From Veronia pacifica (GTDB lineage: Bacteria; Pseudomonadota; Gammaproteobacteria; Enterobacterales; Vibrionaceae), in NCBI RefSeq assembly GCF_001707825.1, contig NZ_LYBM01000011.1:1-64000 (forward strand): 64,000 bases of DNA, given 5' to 3'. The notes under the pieces were generated by a model. The model searched no databases. It saw only the letters and a program-made list of their open reading frames with translations, and was not told the origin of the DNA. The position numbers and the translations under genes are program-made. Shown here piece by piece: positions 53,165 to 61,795 of the stretch. The stretch's first letter is position 1. Every line of letters begins with the position of its first letter.

Positions 53165-53571
53165 TGGCGGTATGGAAACTACTGACAGGGCTGGTCTCAC
53201 CGGTGACCAAACTCATTGATGACCTCCACACCAGTGATGAAGAGCGGCTGGCGGTCAAAGCGAAGCTGTTTGAACTGCAAACGGCAATGGCCACCAAGGT
53301 ACTGGACTACGAGACCCGACTGATGGAAGCACAGGCCAAGGTCATCACGGCCGAGGCACAGGGTGACAGCTGGCTGCAACGTATCTGGCGACCGGTGACC
53401 ATGCTGTGTTTTCTGGCGCTGGTTATCCTCGACAGCTTTGGTCTGTTGGCGTTTCGTCTGGCCCCCGAGGCGTGGATGCTGCTGCAAATTGGGCTTGGCG
53501 GCTATGTCGTCGGGCGCAGTGTCGAGAAGGTGGCCCCCACGCTGCGTGATGCCTTCAGGGGAGAAAAATGA
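53164..53571 (+). CDS. Holin-like protein of 3TM GTA-type family
   Basis: 135 aa. A coiled-coil region (EERLAVKAKLFELQTAMATKVLDYETRLMEAQAKVITAEAQGDSWLQRIWRPVTM) then two to three membrane helices. It matches the GTA_holin_3TM family. In this position it should make or help make the lysis pore. Confidence 0.75.
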   Translation: MAVWKLLTGLVSPVTKLIDDLHTSDEERLAVKAKLFELQTAMATKVLDYETRLMEAQAKVITAEAQGDSWLQRIWRPVTMLCFLALVILDSFGLLAFRLAPEAWMLLQIGLGGYVVGRSVEKVAPTLRDAFRGEK

Positions 53572-53759
53572 TGGAAAAACTCACCGTCGGCGTGAATTAC
53601 TCCGCCTCTGCCGCCACCGTCTTTGCCGGTCTCACTTTCAACGAGTGGGTGGCACTGGGCGGCCTCCTGATTGGCCTAGGTACCTTCATCACCAACCTCT
53701 GGTACAAGCGTGAACACCTCAAGCTTCAGCGAAAGGAGAAAGGCCATGACGCCAATTGA
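53568..53759 (+). CDS. Small holin
   Basis: 63 aa with two hydrophobic stretches (SAATVFAGLTF and WVALGGLLIGLGTFITNLWY) and a basic tail (KREHLKLQRKEK), like HP1-type class II holins. Two holin-like genes in a row suggest holin plus antiholin or pinholin roles. Confidence 0.75.
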   Translation: MMEKLTVGVNYSASAATVFAGLTFNEWVALGGLLIGLGTFITNLWYKREHLKLQRKEKGHDAN

Positions 53760-54267
53760 CTGGCTGGGCGTAGAGACCGAGTACCGCAAGGGGGTGGAGT
53801 CGAACCGGAAAATTGCCAAGACCTACGGCATTTCTGAGGCCGCTATCCGCCGTCAGGCCAAGAAACATGGCTGGGTGCGGGATAACGGACAGGTTAAGCG
53901 TGAGCGGGTCAGGGCCCATTTTGCGGGGATTGCCTTGCCTGATGTGGAGGACCAGCCGGAAGCGGTGGTCGAAGCGATTGAACAAGCCGCCTCGGATGAT
54001 ATCCGGGACATGGACATTGGTCTTGATAATGCCCGTCTGGCTCTGGGGTTGGTCAATAAAACCCTCCGTGACCTGATGGCCAATGAACAGGCCTGCCGAT
54101 TACTGATGGCCGATGCCAAAAACCTCAAACTCCTGACCGAGACCAACCGCCTTAACATCGACATCATCCGCAAAATTCGTGGTCTGGACGAACCCGGCGG
54201 ACAGGAGCGGGAGATGAGTGAGGCTGAGATTGATGCGCGTATCGCTGAGCTTCGGAAGAAACTATGA
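53746..54267 (+). CDS. Terminase small subunit
   Basis: 173 aa from ATG 53746 with AAAGGAG. N-terminal HTH (VESNRKIAKTYGISEAAIRRQAKKHGWVR) and a helical assembly region, ending EMSEAEIDARIAELRKKL. It precedes the large subunit with a four-base overlap, the usual place of the DNA-recognition subunit. Confidence 0.8.
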   Translation: MTPIDWLGVETEYRKGVESNRKIAKTYGISEAAIRRQAKKHGWVRDNGQVKRERVRAHFAGIALPDVEDQPEAVVEAIEQAASDDIRDMDIGLDNARLALGLVNKTLRDLMANEQACRLLMADAKNLKLLTETNRLNIDIIRKIRGLDEPGGQEREMSEAEIDARIAELRKKL

Positions 54268-55772
54268 CCGAGGCAAAGCGGGAGCTGCTATCGCTGCTAG
54301 AACGCAAGCGGGCCATGCGGGCCCGTCACTCTCTTGATGCCTTCTGCCGCAGTATTGTCATTCCCGGTGCGCCAATTAACGACGATGAAGGATGTGATGA
54401 GTTCTACCCCGACACCGTCTTGCCTGCCCGTCATCATCAGCTTATCAATGAAGCCCTCGAGAAGGTGGAAACCGGGGACATCAAACGCCTGATGGTGTTC
54501 ATGCCACCGGGCTCGGCCAAGTCCACCTATGGCAGCGTAGTGTTTCCAACATGGTTCATGGGTAAGAACCCCGGCAAGCAAATCATCTCGACTTCCTATG
54601 CCTCTAATCTGGCGTGGAAGTTCTCCCGCAAGTGCCGCCAAATCTGCAAAAGCCCGGAGTATGAAGCCATCTTTGGCAGCCAGCTGACGCCAGACCACAA
54701 AGCGGTTGAGGCATGGTCGCTCACCAACGGAGCTGGCTATATGGCCGGGGGTGTGCTGTCGGGCATTACCGGGAACCGGGCTGATGGCCTTATCAATGAC
54801 GACCCCATCAAGGGACGGGAACAGGCCGACAGTGAGGTTATCCGTGACAAGACGTGGGAGGCGTATAAATCTGACCTGCGCACCCGCCTAAAACCCAATG
54901 GCTTCATCATCTGGATATTGACCCGCTGGCATGAGGACGACCCCGTTGGGCGCATTTTGCCCAAGAACTACAGTGGTGAGTCCGGCTGGATTGAGGCACA
55001 GGATGGCGAGCAGTGGTATGTCATTTCCCTTCAGGCTGAATGTGAGCGCGATGATGACCCCCTTTGCCGTGACCGGGGCGAGTTTCTTTGGACTGACTGG
55101 TTTTCCCCAACATTCTGGCGACAGGAAAAACGCACGCAGGGGACCCGTAACTGGGAGGCTCTATATCAGCAGCGGCCCGCACCTTCAGAAGGGGGATTGA
55201 TCAAGCGAGCCTGGATCAAACGCTACCGGGTACCCCCTGCTAACCCCATTCGTATTGTGCATAGCTGGGACACGGCCAACAAGGCCAAAGAGATCAACGA
55301 CCCCTCAGTGTGTACCGTGTGGGCCGAGACCAAGCTGGCCTATTACCTGCTATATGTCTGGCGTGACCGGGTGGAATACCCGGCATTGAGGTCAATGGCC
55401 AAGAGCATTGCCAAGAAATTCCCACCCCACGCGATGCTGATTGAGGACAAGGCCAGTGGCCAGCAACTGATTCAGGACCTTCGGGCCGAGACCCGCCTGC
55501 CGGTCATTCCTATCGAGCCCGAGAACGACAAGATCATCCGCCTCTCATCCGAGTCTCCCAAGTTTGAAGCCGGGAAGGTGTTCTTCCCTGACGAGGCCGA
55601 GTGGCTGCCGGATTATGAGCGCGAGCTGTTCAGCTGCCCCCTGTGTGACACGTTCGATCAGGTCGACAGCACCAGTCAGTTCCTGCGCTGGGCGGGGTCG
55701 AGCATTGAGCATTACGAGTATGAGCGGGTTCGAGGTGGCGGAAACAGCTTTAAAAGGGAGGGCGCATGGTGA
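54264..55772 (+). CDS. Terminase large subunit
   Basis: 502 aa. ATPase Walker A variant MPPGSAKSTYGS near residue 90, Walker B-like LINDDPIKG near 175, and the nuclease domain from about 320 with HSWDTANKAKE and LIEDKASGQQLIQDL. It packages DNA into heads. It matches Mu gp28-like and Terminase_6C families. Confidence 0.9.
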   Translation: MTEAKRELLSLLERKRAMRARHSLDAFCRSIVIPGAPINDDEGCDEFYPDTVLPARHHQLINEALEKVETGDIKRLMVFMPPGSAKSTYGSVVFPTWFMGKNPGKQIISTSYASNLAWKFSRKCRQICKSPEYEAIFGSQLTPDHKAVEAWSLTNGAGYMAGGVLSGITGNRADGLINDDPIKGREQADSEVIRDKTWEAYKSDLRTRLKPNGFIIWILTRWHEDDPVGRILPKNYSGESGWIEAQDGEQWYVISLQAECERDDDPLCRDRGEFLWTDWFSPTFWRQEKRTQGTRNWEALYQQRPAPSEGGLIKRAWIKRYRVPPANPIRIVHSWDTANKAKEINDPSVCTVWAETKLAYYLLYVWRDRVEYPALRSMAKSIAKKFPPHAMLIEDKASGQQLIQDLRAETRLPVIPIEPENDKIIRLSSESPKFEAGKVFFPDEAEWLPDYERELFSCPLCDTFDQVDSTSQFLRWAGSSIEHYEYERVRGGGNSFKREGAW

Positions 55773-57265
55773 CCAAACCTAAACTGACACGGGAAATTGC
55801 CGGAGCCACGGCGATCAGAAATCCATGGGGCAGTGGCTCAGCAGCCAGTGGCCTGACACCGTCAAGACTGGCCAGCATTCTGATTGCAGCCGGTGAGGGC
55901 GACCTCGAGGCCTATCTCACCCTTGCCGAAGAGATGGAAGAGCGCGATCCGCATTACTCCAGTGTGCTAAGGACCCGCAAACTGGCTGTGGCCGGGCTGC
56001 CGGTCAACATTGAGGCCGGAGGTGAGGACGACCATGCAGAGAAGCTGGCTGATGCAGTGCGGGAACTGACTGAAGCCCCTGAGTTTGGCGAGCTGGTCGA
56101 TAATGCCCTCGATGCGCTGGGCAAAGGCTTCAGCGTCAATGAAATTATGTGGGACCGCACCGGAGAGAGGTGGATGCCGTCGGATTATCGCTGGCGTGAC
56201 CCCCGTTTTTTCCAGTTCCATCAGCAGCGGCCGGATGAACTTCGCCTGATGGATGAGCGAGACCCAGTCCATGGCATTCCCTTGGCCCCGTATAAGTTTG
56301 TCATTCACAAGCCCCGGATGAAGTCAGGGCTGATTTTACGCGGTGGCTTGGCCCGTTTGGTGGCCTTTTCCTATGTCTGCAAGATGTATGGTCTCAAGGA
56401 CTGGCTGGGCTTTCTGGAGATTTATGGCATCCCACTGAGACTGGGTAAATACGGTCCCGGGGCCAATGAGGAAGACAAAGCTATCCTCAAAACAGCGGTG
56501 GCCAATATCGGTTCAGATGCGGCGGCTATTCTGCCAGATTCGATGCTGATTGAGTTTGAGCAAATTTCACAGGCCTCCGGGGCCTCGGATGTGTTCGCCC
56601 GTTTGGTGGAATGGATAGACAGGCAAGTCTCCAAGGCCGTGTTGGGTCAAACTGCGACCACCGAGGGCACACCGGGCAAACTGGGCAACGAAGAGGCCCA
56701 GAACGAGGTCAGGCAGGACCTGATTGAAGCCGATGCCCGGCAGTTGTCGAACACCTTGAACCGCGACCTCATCCGCCCCTTTATCGACCTCAATTTCGGC
56801 CCCCAGAAAACCTATCCCAAGGTAGTCATCGCCATCCCGGAGAAGGAAGACATCAATGCGCTGGCGGCGAACCTTGAGAAGTTGGTCCCGCTGGGGCTGA
56901 AGGTCTCGGCGCAGGAAGTGAGGGCCAAGCTTGGACTGTCGGAGCCTGCCAGTGATGCAGACCTGCTGGGTGTGCCGGTACAGCCGGAGCCCTCAGAGGA
57001 GGAAAACCCTGTCCAGCAACGGGCCCTAAACCGCACCACGCTGGATGATATCGACACCATTGCTGAGATGATGCTGGATGACTGGGAAGAGAGCCGTAGC
57101 ATTACCGACCCTATCCTCGACGCGGTGAAGGCCGCGCAAAGTTATGACGACCTGTTGGCTCTGCTGCCCACTCTGCTGGAGAAAGTCGACCCGAAAGCCC
57201 TCACTGACAGCCTCGCCAAAGCAGGCCTGATGGCCCACGGGGAGGGCCGGGAAGGCGAGGAATGA
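55766..57265 (+). CDS. DUF935 family portal protein (Mu gp29-like)
   Basis: 499 aa. The start (TPSRLASILIAAGEGDLEAYLTLAEEMEERDPHYSSVLRTRKLAVAGLPV) and YRWRDPRFFQFHQQ plus QVSKAVLGQTATTEGTPGKLGNEEAQNEVR are the DUF935 signature. This is the portal of Mu-like heads. It overlaps both neighbours. Confidence 0.9.
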   Translation: MVTKPKLTREIAGATAIRNPWGSGSAASGLTPSRLASILIAAGEGDLEAYLTLAEEMEERDPHYSSVLRTRKLAVAGLPVNIEAGGEDDHAEKLADAVRELTEAPEFGELVDNALDALGKGFSVNEIMWDRTGERWMPSDYRWRDPRFFQFHQQRPDELRLMDERDPVHGIPLAPYKFVIHKPRMKSGLILRGGLARLVAFSYVCKMYGLKDWLGFLEIYGIPLRLGKYGPGANEEDKAILKTAVANIGSDAAAILPDSMLIEFEQISQASGASDVFARLVEWIDRQVSKAVLGQTATTEGTPGKLGNEEAQNEVRQDLIEADARQLSNTLNRDLIRPFIDLNFGPQKTYPKVVIAIPEKEDINALAANLEKLVPLGLKVSAQEVRAKLGLSEPASDADLLGVPVQPEPSEEENPVQQRALNRTTLDDIDTIAEMMLDDWEESRSITDPILDAVKAAQSYDDLLALLPTLLEKVDPKALTDSLAKAGLMAHGEGREGEE

Positions 57266-58779
57266 TAGTTCCTGCCACGCCGCCGGTACCGAAGGATGCG
57301 CTGGCTTATTTACGGGCCAAAGGGTACCGCCTTGCATGGCATTATGACGAGGTCTGGCGTGAAGAGCACACCAAGGCGTTTATGGTCGCCAAGGCGATGA
57401 CGCAGGACCTCCTGATAGATATTCGCCATGGTGTAGATAAGGCGCTGGCGCAGGGGAAAACGCTGGCAAGGTTCAAGGCCGAGCTGGAGCCGATGCTGGC
57501 AAAACGAGGATGGCTTGGCAGGGCACTGATGCCGGATGGTTCGGTGGTCGAGCTGGGTACCCCGAGGCGGCTGAAACTCATCTACGACACCAACCTGCGT
57601 ACCTCCCGGGGGACTGGCCAGTGGGCCCGTATTATGCGTAATAAGGCGGTGTTGCCTTACCTGCGTTATGGCCTCGGCCCCTCCAAAGAGCACCGCCATC
57701 AACACACCCTCTGGGAAGGTCTCATCCTACCCGTTGACCATCCGTTCTGGGACACCCACATGCCGCCAAACGGTTTTGGCTGTCGCTGTCGGGTGAGGCA
57801 ACTGACCCGGGAAGAGGTGGAAAGACGGGGCGGGCCATCAGAGGCGCCGGAGGTCACCCAAACCGAATGGACGAACAAGCGCACCGGCGAAACCATGATG
57901 GTCACTGAGGGACTCGACCCCGGCTGGGACTATAACCCGGGTAAAGCGAGGCTGGCGGGGGTGGAAAAACAGGCCAAGGAAAAGGACAAAGCCTTTGCCA
58001 AGGCGGTTGGTACTCCTGACAAGCCCGCGCCTTCGATAAAATCTGTCGTTCCCAGTGCCCTGTCCACACTGAAAAACATTACCGGCGAGGCAATTGGGCG
58101 TATATTGGAGCAAATACCGGGGGCCGAGAAGAGACTGGCCAAGGTGGCCGAGTTTACGCAGGCGAAGGACATCAAAACACTCATCATCAAACAGGCCGAG
58201 ATGGGGCAGCGAAACCGTGCCGCGAGTCGGATACGTGAACAGGTGCTGGATTATCTTGATGAAGAGCAGCGTCGCTATGGCCACAATAACTACACCATCA
58301 CCAATCCATCCCGCACCGGTGGATTTACTGCATCTGTGTTCAACCATGTGGTGGTGAAGGGCAACAGCAAGGTGAAGTTCAGCGACAAGAAGGCCAAGCA
58401 AGTGGCTGAGGAGCTGAAAGCAGCGGTGAAATTGGCGGCGGATACCCGAGAGAAAGGTGACGCGCCGGGTCTTTGGACAATTGCTGCCAAGGCGTCACCC
58501 GAAGCGGAACTAGTGGCCACGTGGGTGCATGAACTGGGGCATCAGGTGCACTATTGGGCGGGTGCAGAGAGGGCTGAGAAGGTGGCGAAGCGGTTTCTGT
58601 CACGGTATTCACAGTCGGGTATTTCTCGGCGAGATTACTATGAATATCATGCTGAACACTTTTGCGCTTGGCTGTTTGATAGAGATGCCTTTGCAAAGTT
58701 TGACCCCGATGCCGCGAGATATTTTGATGAACTGATTGAAAAAGCTATCAGAGGACAAGAGAGGAAACGACATGACTGA
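57262..58779 (+). CDS. MuF head morphogenesis protein with C-terminal zinc-protease-like domain
   Basis: 505 aa. Residues about 1-230 are a Mu gpF / SPP1 gp7-like minor head protein: LAYLRAKGYRLAWHYDEVWREEHTKAFMVAKAM, RLKLIYDTNLRTSRGTGQWARI, HPFWDTHMPPNGFGCRCRVRQLT. After a linker, residues about 310-505 form an unusual C-terminal domain with HELGH at 423-427, then YYEYHAEHFCAWLF with Glu near 465 as possible third ligand, the gluzincin layout. MuF proteins with C-terminal toxin domains are known from temperate phages. Start overlaps portal; its end overlaps the small next gene. Protease activity is inferred. Confidence 0.8.
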   Translation: MIVPATPPVPKDALAYLRAKGYRLAWHYDEVWREEHTKAFMVAKAMTQDLLIDIRHGVDKALAQGKTLARFKAELEPMLAKRGWLGRALMPDGSVVELGTPRRLKLIYDTNLRTSRGTGQWARIMRNKAVLPYLRYGLGPSKEHRHQHTLWEGLILPVDHPFWDTHMPPNGFGCRCRVRQLTREEVERRGGPSEAPEVTQTEWTNKRTGETMMVTEGLDPGWDYNPGKARLAGVEKQAKEKDKAFAKAVGTPDKPAPSIKSVVPSALSTLKNITGEAIGRILEQIPGAEKRLAKVAEFTQAKDIKTLIIKQAEMGQRNRAASRIREQVLDYLDEEQRRYGHNNYTITNPSRTGGFTASVFNHVVVKGNSKVKFSDKKAKQVAEELKAAVKLAADTREKGDAPGLWTIAAKASPEAELVATWVHELGHQVHYWAGAERAEKVAKRFLSRYSQSGISRRDYYEYHAEHFCAWLFDRDAFAKFDPDAARYFDELIEKAIRGQERKRHD

Positions 58780-58975
58780 AGAAGAAGCGCTGGATAAGGC
58801 ACAGAATCATAAAGGTGACCACCGAAGCTATGCTCATCTTTTGCTCGAGCTTCAACCCTATATTTCAGACGAGAAATTTGGCTGGCTTTGGGAGGGCTTC
58901 ATCGCTGCCGCACCCTTTGAGGTGGTCATGGAGCTAAATGGTGGTGACGACAATGTGGTGTCGATTGAGCGTTAG
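58772..58975 (+). CDS. Small acidic protein after MuF, possible immunity
   Basis: 67 aa from ATG 58772, overlapping the MuF stop by eight bases. Acidic and helical (TEEEALDKAQNHKGDHRSYAHLLLELQPYISDEKFGWLWEGFIAAAPFEVVMELN). Position, overlap and acidity fit an immunity protein for the MuF C-terminal domain, but no family is recognised. Confidence 0.5.
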   Translation: MTEEEALDKAQNHKGDHRSYAHLLLELQPYISDEKFGWLWEGFIAAAPFEVVMELNGGDDNVVSIER

Positions 58976-59019
58976 CTATTTTTGAAGGAGCAGGAATTAT
59001 ACCTGCCCGATAGAAGGCA

Positions 59020-59334
59020 TTATTCGACAGGAACTTTTCGTTTGGTAAGACCTTGCTTGCTCATACAAGAAAACAAATTTTTCATCATGCCAAATGACTT
59101 ATCGAGTTCGGCTTCAAATTCCTTGTTATTCTTGTACTTTTTATCTTTCATACCTGATGCATGTGATTGAATATAGGCTTGTTTTTCATCAAAATCACAA
59201 GTGGTTTTTGCGGCGAGTATTTCTTCTTGCGAGGCTCGGACATTTGATTCATTCATCCATACCGACTCCTTTTTTGTAGCAGAACAACCAGATGAAAATA
59301 GAATGAAGATGCAAGTCAGGGCGAATCTTTTCAT
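59020..59334 (-). CDS. Small lipoprotein, unknown
   Basis: 104 aa from ATG 59334. The signal ends in the lipobox FSSGC (Cys near 17). The mature part is charged with KTTCDFDEKQAYIQSHASGM and KNLFSCMSKQGL, i.e. two Cys likely in a disulphide. The frame is open up to 59427 but the signal sets the start. It is reversed relative to the phage genes and begins the accessory block. Confidence 0.6.
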   Translation of the reverse strand: MKRFALTCIFILFSSGCSATKKESVWMNESNVRASQEEILAAKTTCDFDEKQAYIQSHASGMKDKKYKNNKEFEAELDKSFGMMKNLFSCMSKQGLTKRKVPVE

Positions 59335-59491
59335 ATCAATTACCGTCATTATTTTGAGTTTGTAACATTTTGCGAGAACACGATAACTCTTGCGAAAACG
59401 CTTAGCGAGCCACAGACGATATATCAATGAATATAATCTTTAAAATGCAGCATAAGTTCACAAAGTAAATAACAGTAGATGCCTACTATAT

Positions 59492-59815
59492 TCACACCCC
59501 AACCACCTTCCCTCTATCCAGCACCAAGTAATACCGCCGCTCCTTGAAGATACCCAATAGCTTCTGGTCGGTGATTGCCTCCCATGGTCCTTTTTCATTG
59601 TCGTTGGCTGAGAACCCAAGGATATTGACCATCTTGACACGCTGCTCGTAGCGCAGGTGTCTGCGTTCGATAAACCCGCCAAACATGTAATAGACCAAGC
59701 TGCCGTCTCTTAGCAGGGCGGGGATATAGTCAACCCGTGAGGTGCGGTCGAGATGATGAGACGGGCACCAGACGTTGACAGTTCGACAGGTACTTTTGAA
59801 TCGGATAGCTGGCAT
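59492..59815 (-). CDS. SOS-controlled protein of unknown function
   Basis: 107 aa. Basic N-terminal part with FIERRHLRYEQRVKMVNILGF in the middle and a final strand-rich segment (KERRYYLVLDRGKVVGV). No signal or membrane segment. A LexA box lies 10 bases before the start, so it should be induced by DNA damage, like a phage induction or repair helper. No family recognised. Confidence 0.65.
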   Translation of the reverse strand: MPAIRFKSTCRTVNVWCPSHHLDRTSRVDYIPALLRDGSLVYYMFGGFIERRHLRYEQRVKMVNILGFSANDNEKGPWEAITDQKLLGIFKERRYYLVLDRGKVVGV

Positions 59816-59825
59816 AGTGAAAATA

Positions 59826-59845
59826 TACTGTATAAATAAACAGTA
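59826..59845. promoter_or_regulatory. LexA (SOS) box
   Basis: TACTGTATAAATAAACAGTA matches the LexA consensus TACTGTATATATATACAGTA in 18 of 20 bases, including the full CTGT and ACAG arms. It sits just upstream of the minus-strand gene starting at 59815. Confidence 0.85.
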
Positions 59846-59875
59846 TTAATGTAGCAGAGAGGAAGAGGGGAGAGC

Positions 59876-59894
59876 AAGGGGGCGATGTGCCCCC
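59876..59894 (-). terminator. Hairpin after Sel1 gene
   Basis: GGGGGC and GCCCCC pair around GATGT. Only a weak T-run follows on the minus strand. Confidence 0.4.
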
Positions 59895-59901
59895 AAGTTG
59901 G

Positions 59902-61614
59902 TTATCGGTAGTCGATCTCAGAGTGACGGACTTTGGTGTGGTGATGGCCGTTTTCGAGAAGGCGCTTTTTGAGGCTTAACTCGACGGCACGTTTGTCTTT
60001 GACCTTAGGGCCGATGACAATTTCTGAATCTGGTCCGGTGAAGAGAATAGGACCAGTCGTTGTGAAGAGTTTACCGATATCACTCTCGTCCAGTTGCGCT
60101 TCATGAAGCTCTTTACGGGTGAACAGCCTAACTTCGTTTTCGCTGGAATATTGCTCATCTTTATAGAGGTACATCACCTCATTAAGCATGTAGTAGATGG
60201 CTATATGACACTCTCTTTTAAGCTCTTCGTTATCTGTTGGAATGTGGCGTCGGAGTTTGTTTAAGGCAATAGCAATTTTCTTCACGGCCTTTTTTTTGGC
60301 TTTTTCTGAATACTGTACTTTGTATAAAGAGTACGTCCTTTCATCTTTTCCAGAGGCAGAATTTATTAAAGACCACGCAAAATTTTCATCAGACTTAATG
60401 TTCACTCTCAGGCTATAGCCGTCACCATCTGCACCGTAGGCTCGCCATAAATCAAGTCTGTCGCTCGACATTGTGAAAGAGGCCATATAAGTAGCATCGT
60501 GCTTACTGAGTTCGCGTTCTATATTGATGTCATCATCATAAACATCACGAAGCAGTTCATATGGTTTTTGATGAGTGCTGATAGTGCTTCTTCTGAAAGT
60601 ATCAAGCAGGCTTTTTCCTTCATTCGGATCATTCATATAGTCTTCATGATAAAGCCTAATTATGTTCGTTTCTGAGCCATTAGACTCTTTAGGAAGTATG
60701 GAGTTGATCGCTGGCCAGCGAGTGAAATGATAAATTGGGCCATCTACATAATTACAGTAGCGACAGCTATCCATTATTTCTTGTATCAAAGCCTGTAAGT
60801 CATCAAATGCTGATTTAAGGTTCTTACACTTAGTGCCTCTAAATATTCTCTCAAAAGACGGATGATTCAGGAATTGATACGCCTTTTCGACTCCCGCATT
60901 TGTAGCTTTTTTGAAATACTTTTGGGCTTTATCCAAAGACTTCTTACAACCAGCACCTGAGTGATATAATAATCCAAGCAAATAGTAACCATCAGGATTA
61001 TTTGACTGCTTCACAGCTTTCTTTGCATAAATGAAAGATTTTTCATAATCTGGCTCACAACCTATTCCTTCTCCAAGCATTATGGCAAGGTTATATTGTG
61101 CGTCACTTCTACCATTATCTGCTGATGTTTTCATCCATGAGTATGCTTTTTCTTCATCGGGATTACATCCCTCCCCATCAAGATATGCAAAAGCAAGGTT
61201 ATATTGAGCTGCGGTTTCATTTTGATGGGCTGCTCTCTTTAGCCACCTGAATGACCTCTTTAAATGAGGTTTGCAACCTTGCCCCTTTTTAAAAGCGATG
61301 GATAGATTAAACTGGGCTTCTGGGTGCCTGTTTTTGGCCGCTCTCTTTGCCCACTTAAAAGCCTTACTAATATCCGGCTTACAGGCATCACCTTTTTTGT
61401 ACATGACGGAGAGGCTATTCTGAGCGTCCACATTGCCACCAATAGCAGCAGTTTTGATCCACAAAAATGATAATTTAGGATCACACTTAACTGATTTACC
61501 GTGGTAGTAACGTATCCCAATTTCATACTGCGCTTCAGAATCTCCATCCAAAGCTCTCTTTTTCAGTTCTTCAATTGATTCAGCGTAAACAGCTTTGTTG
61601 TTCTTCTCTGTCAT
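59902..61614 (-). CDS. Sel1-repeat protein with C-terminal DUF2971
   Basis: 570 aa from ATG 61614 (ATG 61671 adds 19 residues; neither has a strong SD). Residues about 10-255 are six or seven Sel1-type repeats of 36 residues (AQYNLAxxxxxGxGCxPDxxKAFxWxKKAA), a helical protein-binding solenoid. Residues about 300-560 match DUF2971: IYHFTRWPAINSILP, LYHEDYMNDPNEG, YMASFTMSSDRLDLWRAYGADGDGYSL and YSSENEVRLF. The pair of domains suggests sensing plus an effector; DUF2971 is seen in some anti-phage contexts, but the role here is inferred. Confidence 0.7.
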   Translation of the reverse strand: MTEKNNKAVYAESIEELKKRALDGDSEAQYEIGIRYYHGKSVKCDPKLSFLWIKTAAIGGNVDAQNSLSVMYKKGDACKPDISKAFKWAKRAAKNRHPEAQFNLSIAFKKGQGCKPHLKRSFRWLKRAAHQNETAAQYNLAFAYLDGEGCNPDEEKAYSWMKTSADNGRSDAQYNLAIMLGEGIGCEPDYEKSFIYAKKAVKQSNNPDGYYLLGLLYHSGAGCKKSLDKAQKYFKKATNAGVEKAYQFLNHPSFERIFRGTKCKNLKSAFDDLQALIQEIMDSCRYCNYVDGPIYHFTRWPAINSILPKESNGSETNIIRLYHEDYMNDPNEGKSLLDTFRRSTISTHQKPYELLRDVYDDDINIERELSKHDATYMASFTMSSDRLDLWRAYGADGDGYSLRVNIKSDENFAWSLINSASGKDERTYSLYKVQYSEKAKKKAVKKIAIALNKLRRHIPTDNEELKRECHIAIYYMLNEVMYLYKDEQYSSENEVRLFTRKELHEAQLDESDIGKLFTTTGPILFTGPDSEIVIGPKVKDKRAVELSLKKRLLENGHHHTKVRHSEIDYR

Positions 61615-61795
61615 TTTCCAGCTTTCTAAAACATTATCATCTGTATGTATATTACTTCGCGAGACCCTCATGGACTAATTATCCAAAACTGACTGCCTAT
61701 AATTTCGACATAAATTCAATTAATTGCGGAAGGGATAATCATTAAGCACGGTATGATAAGTCTAAAATCACGGACAATTCTTACAAGGACTCCCC

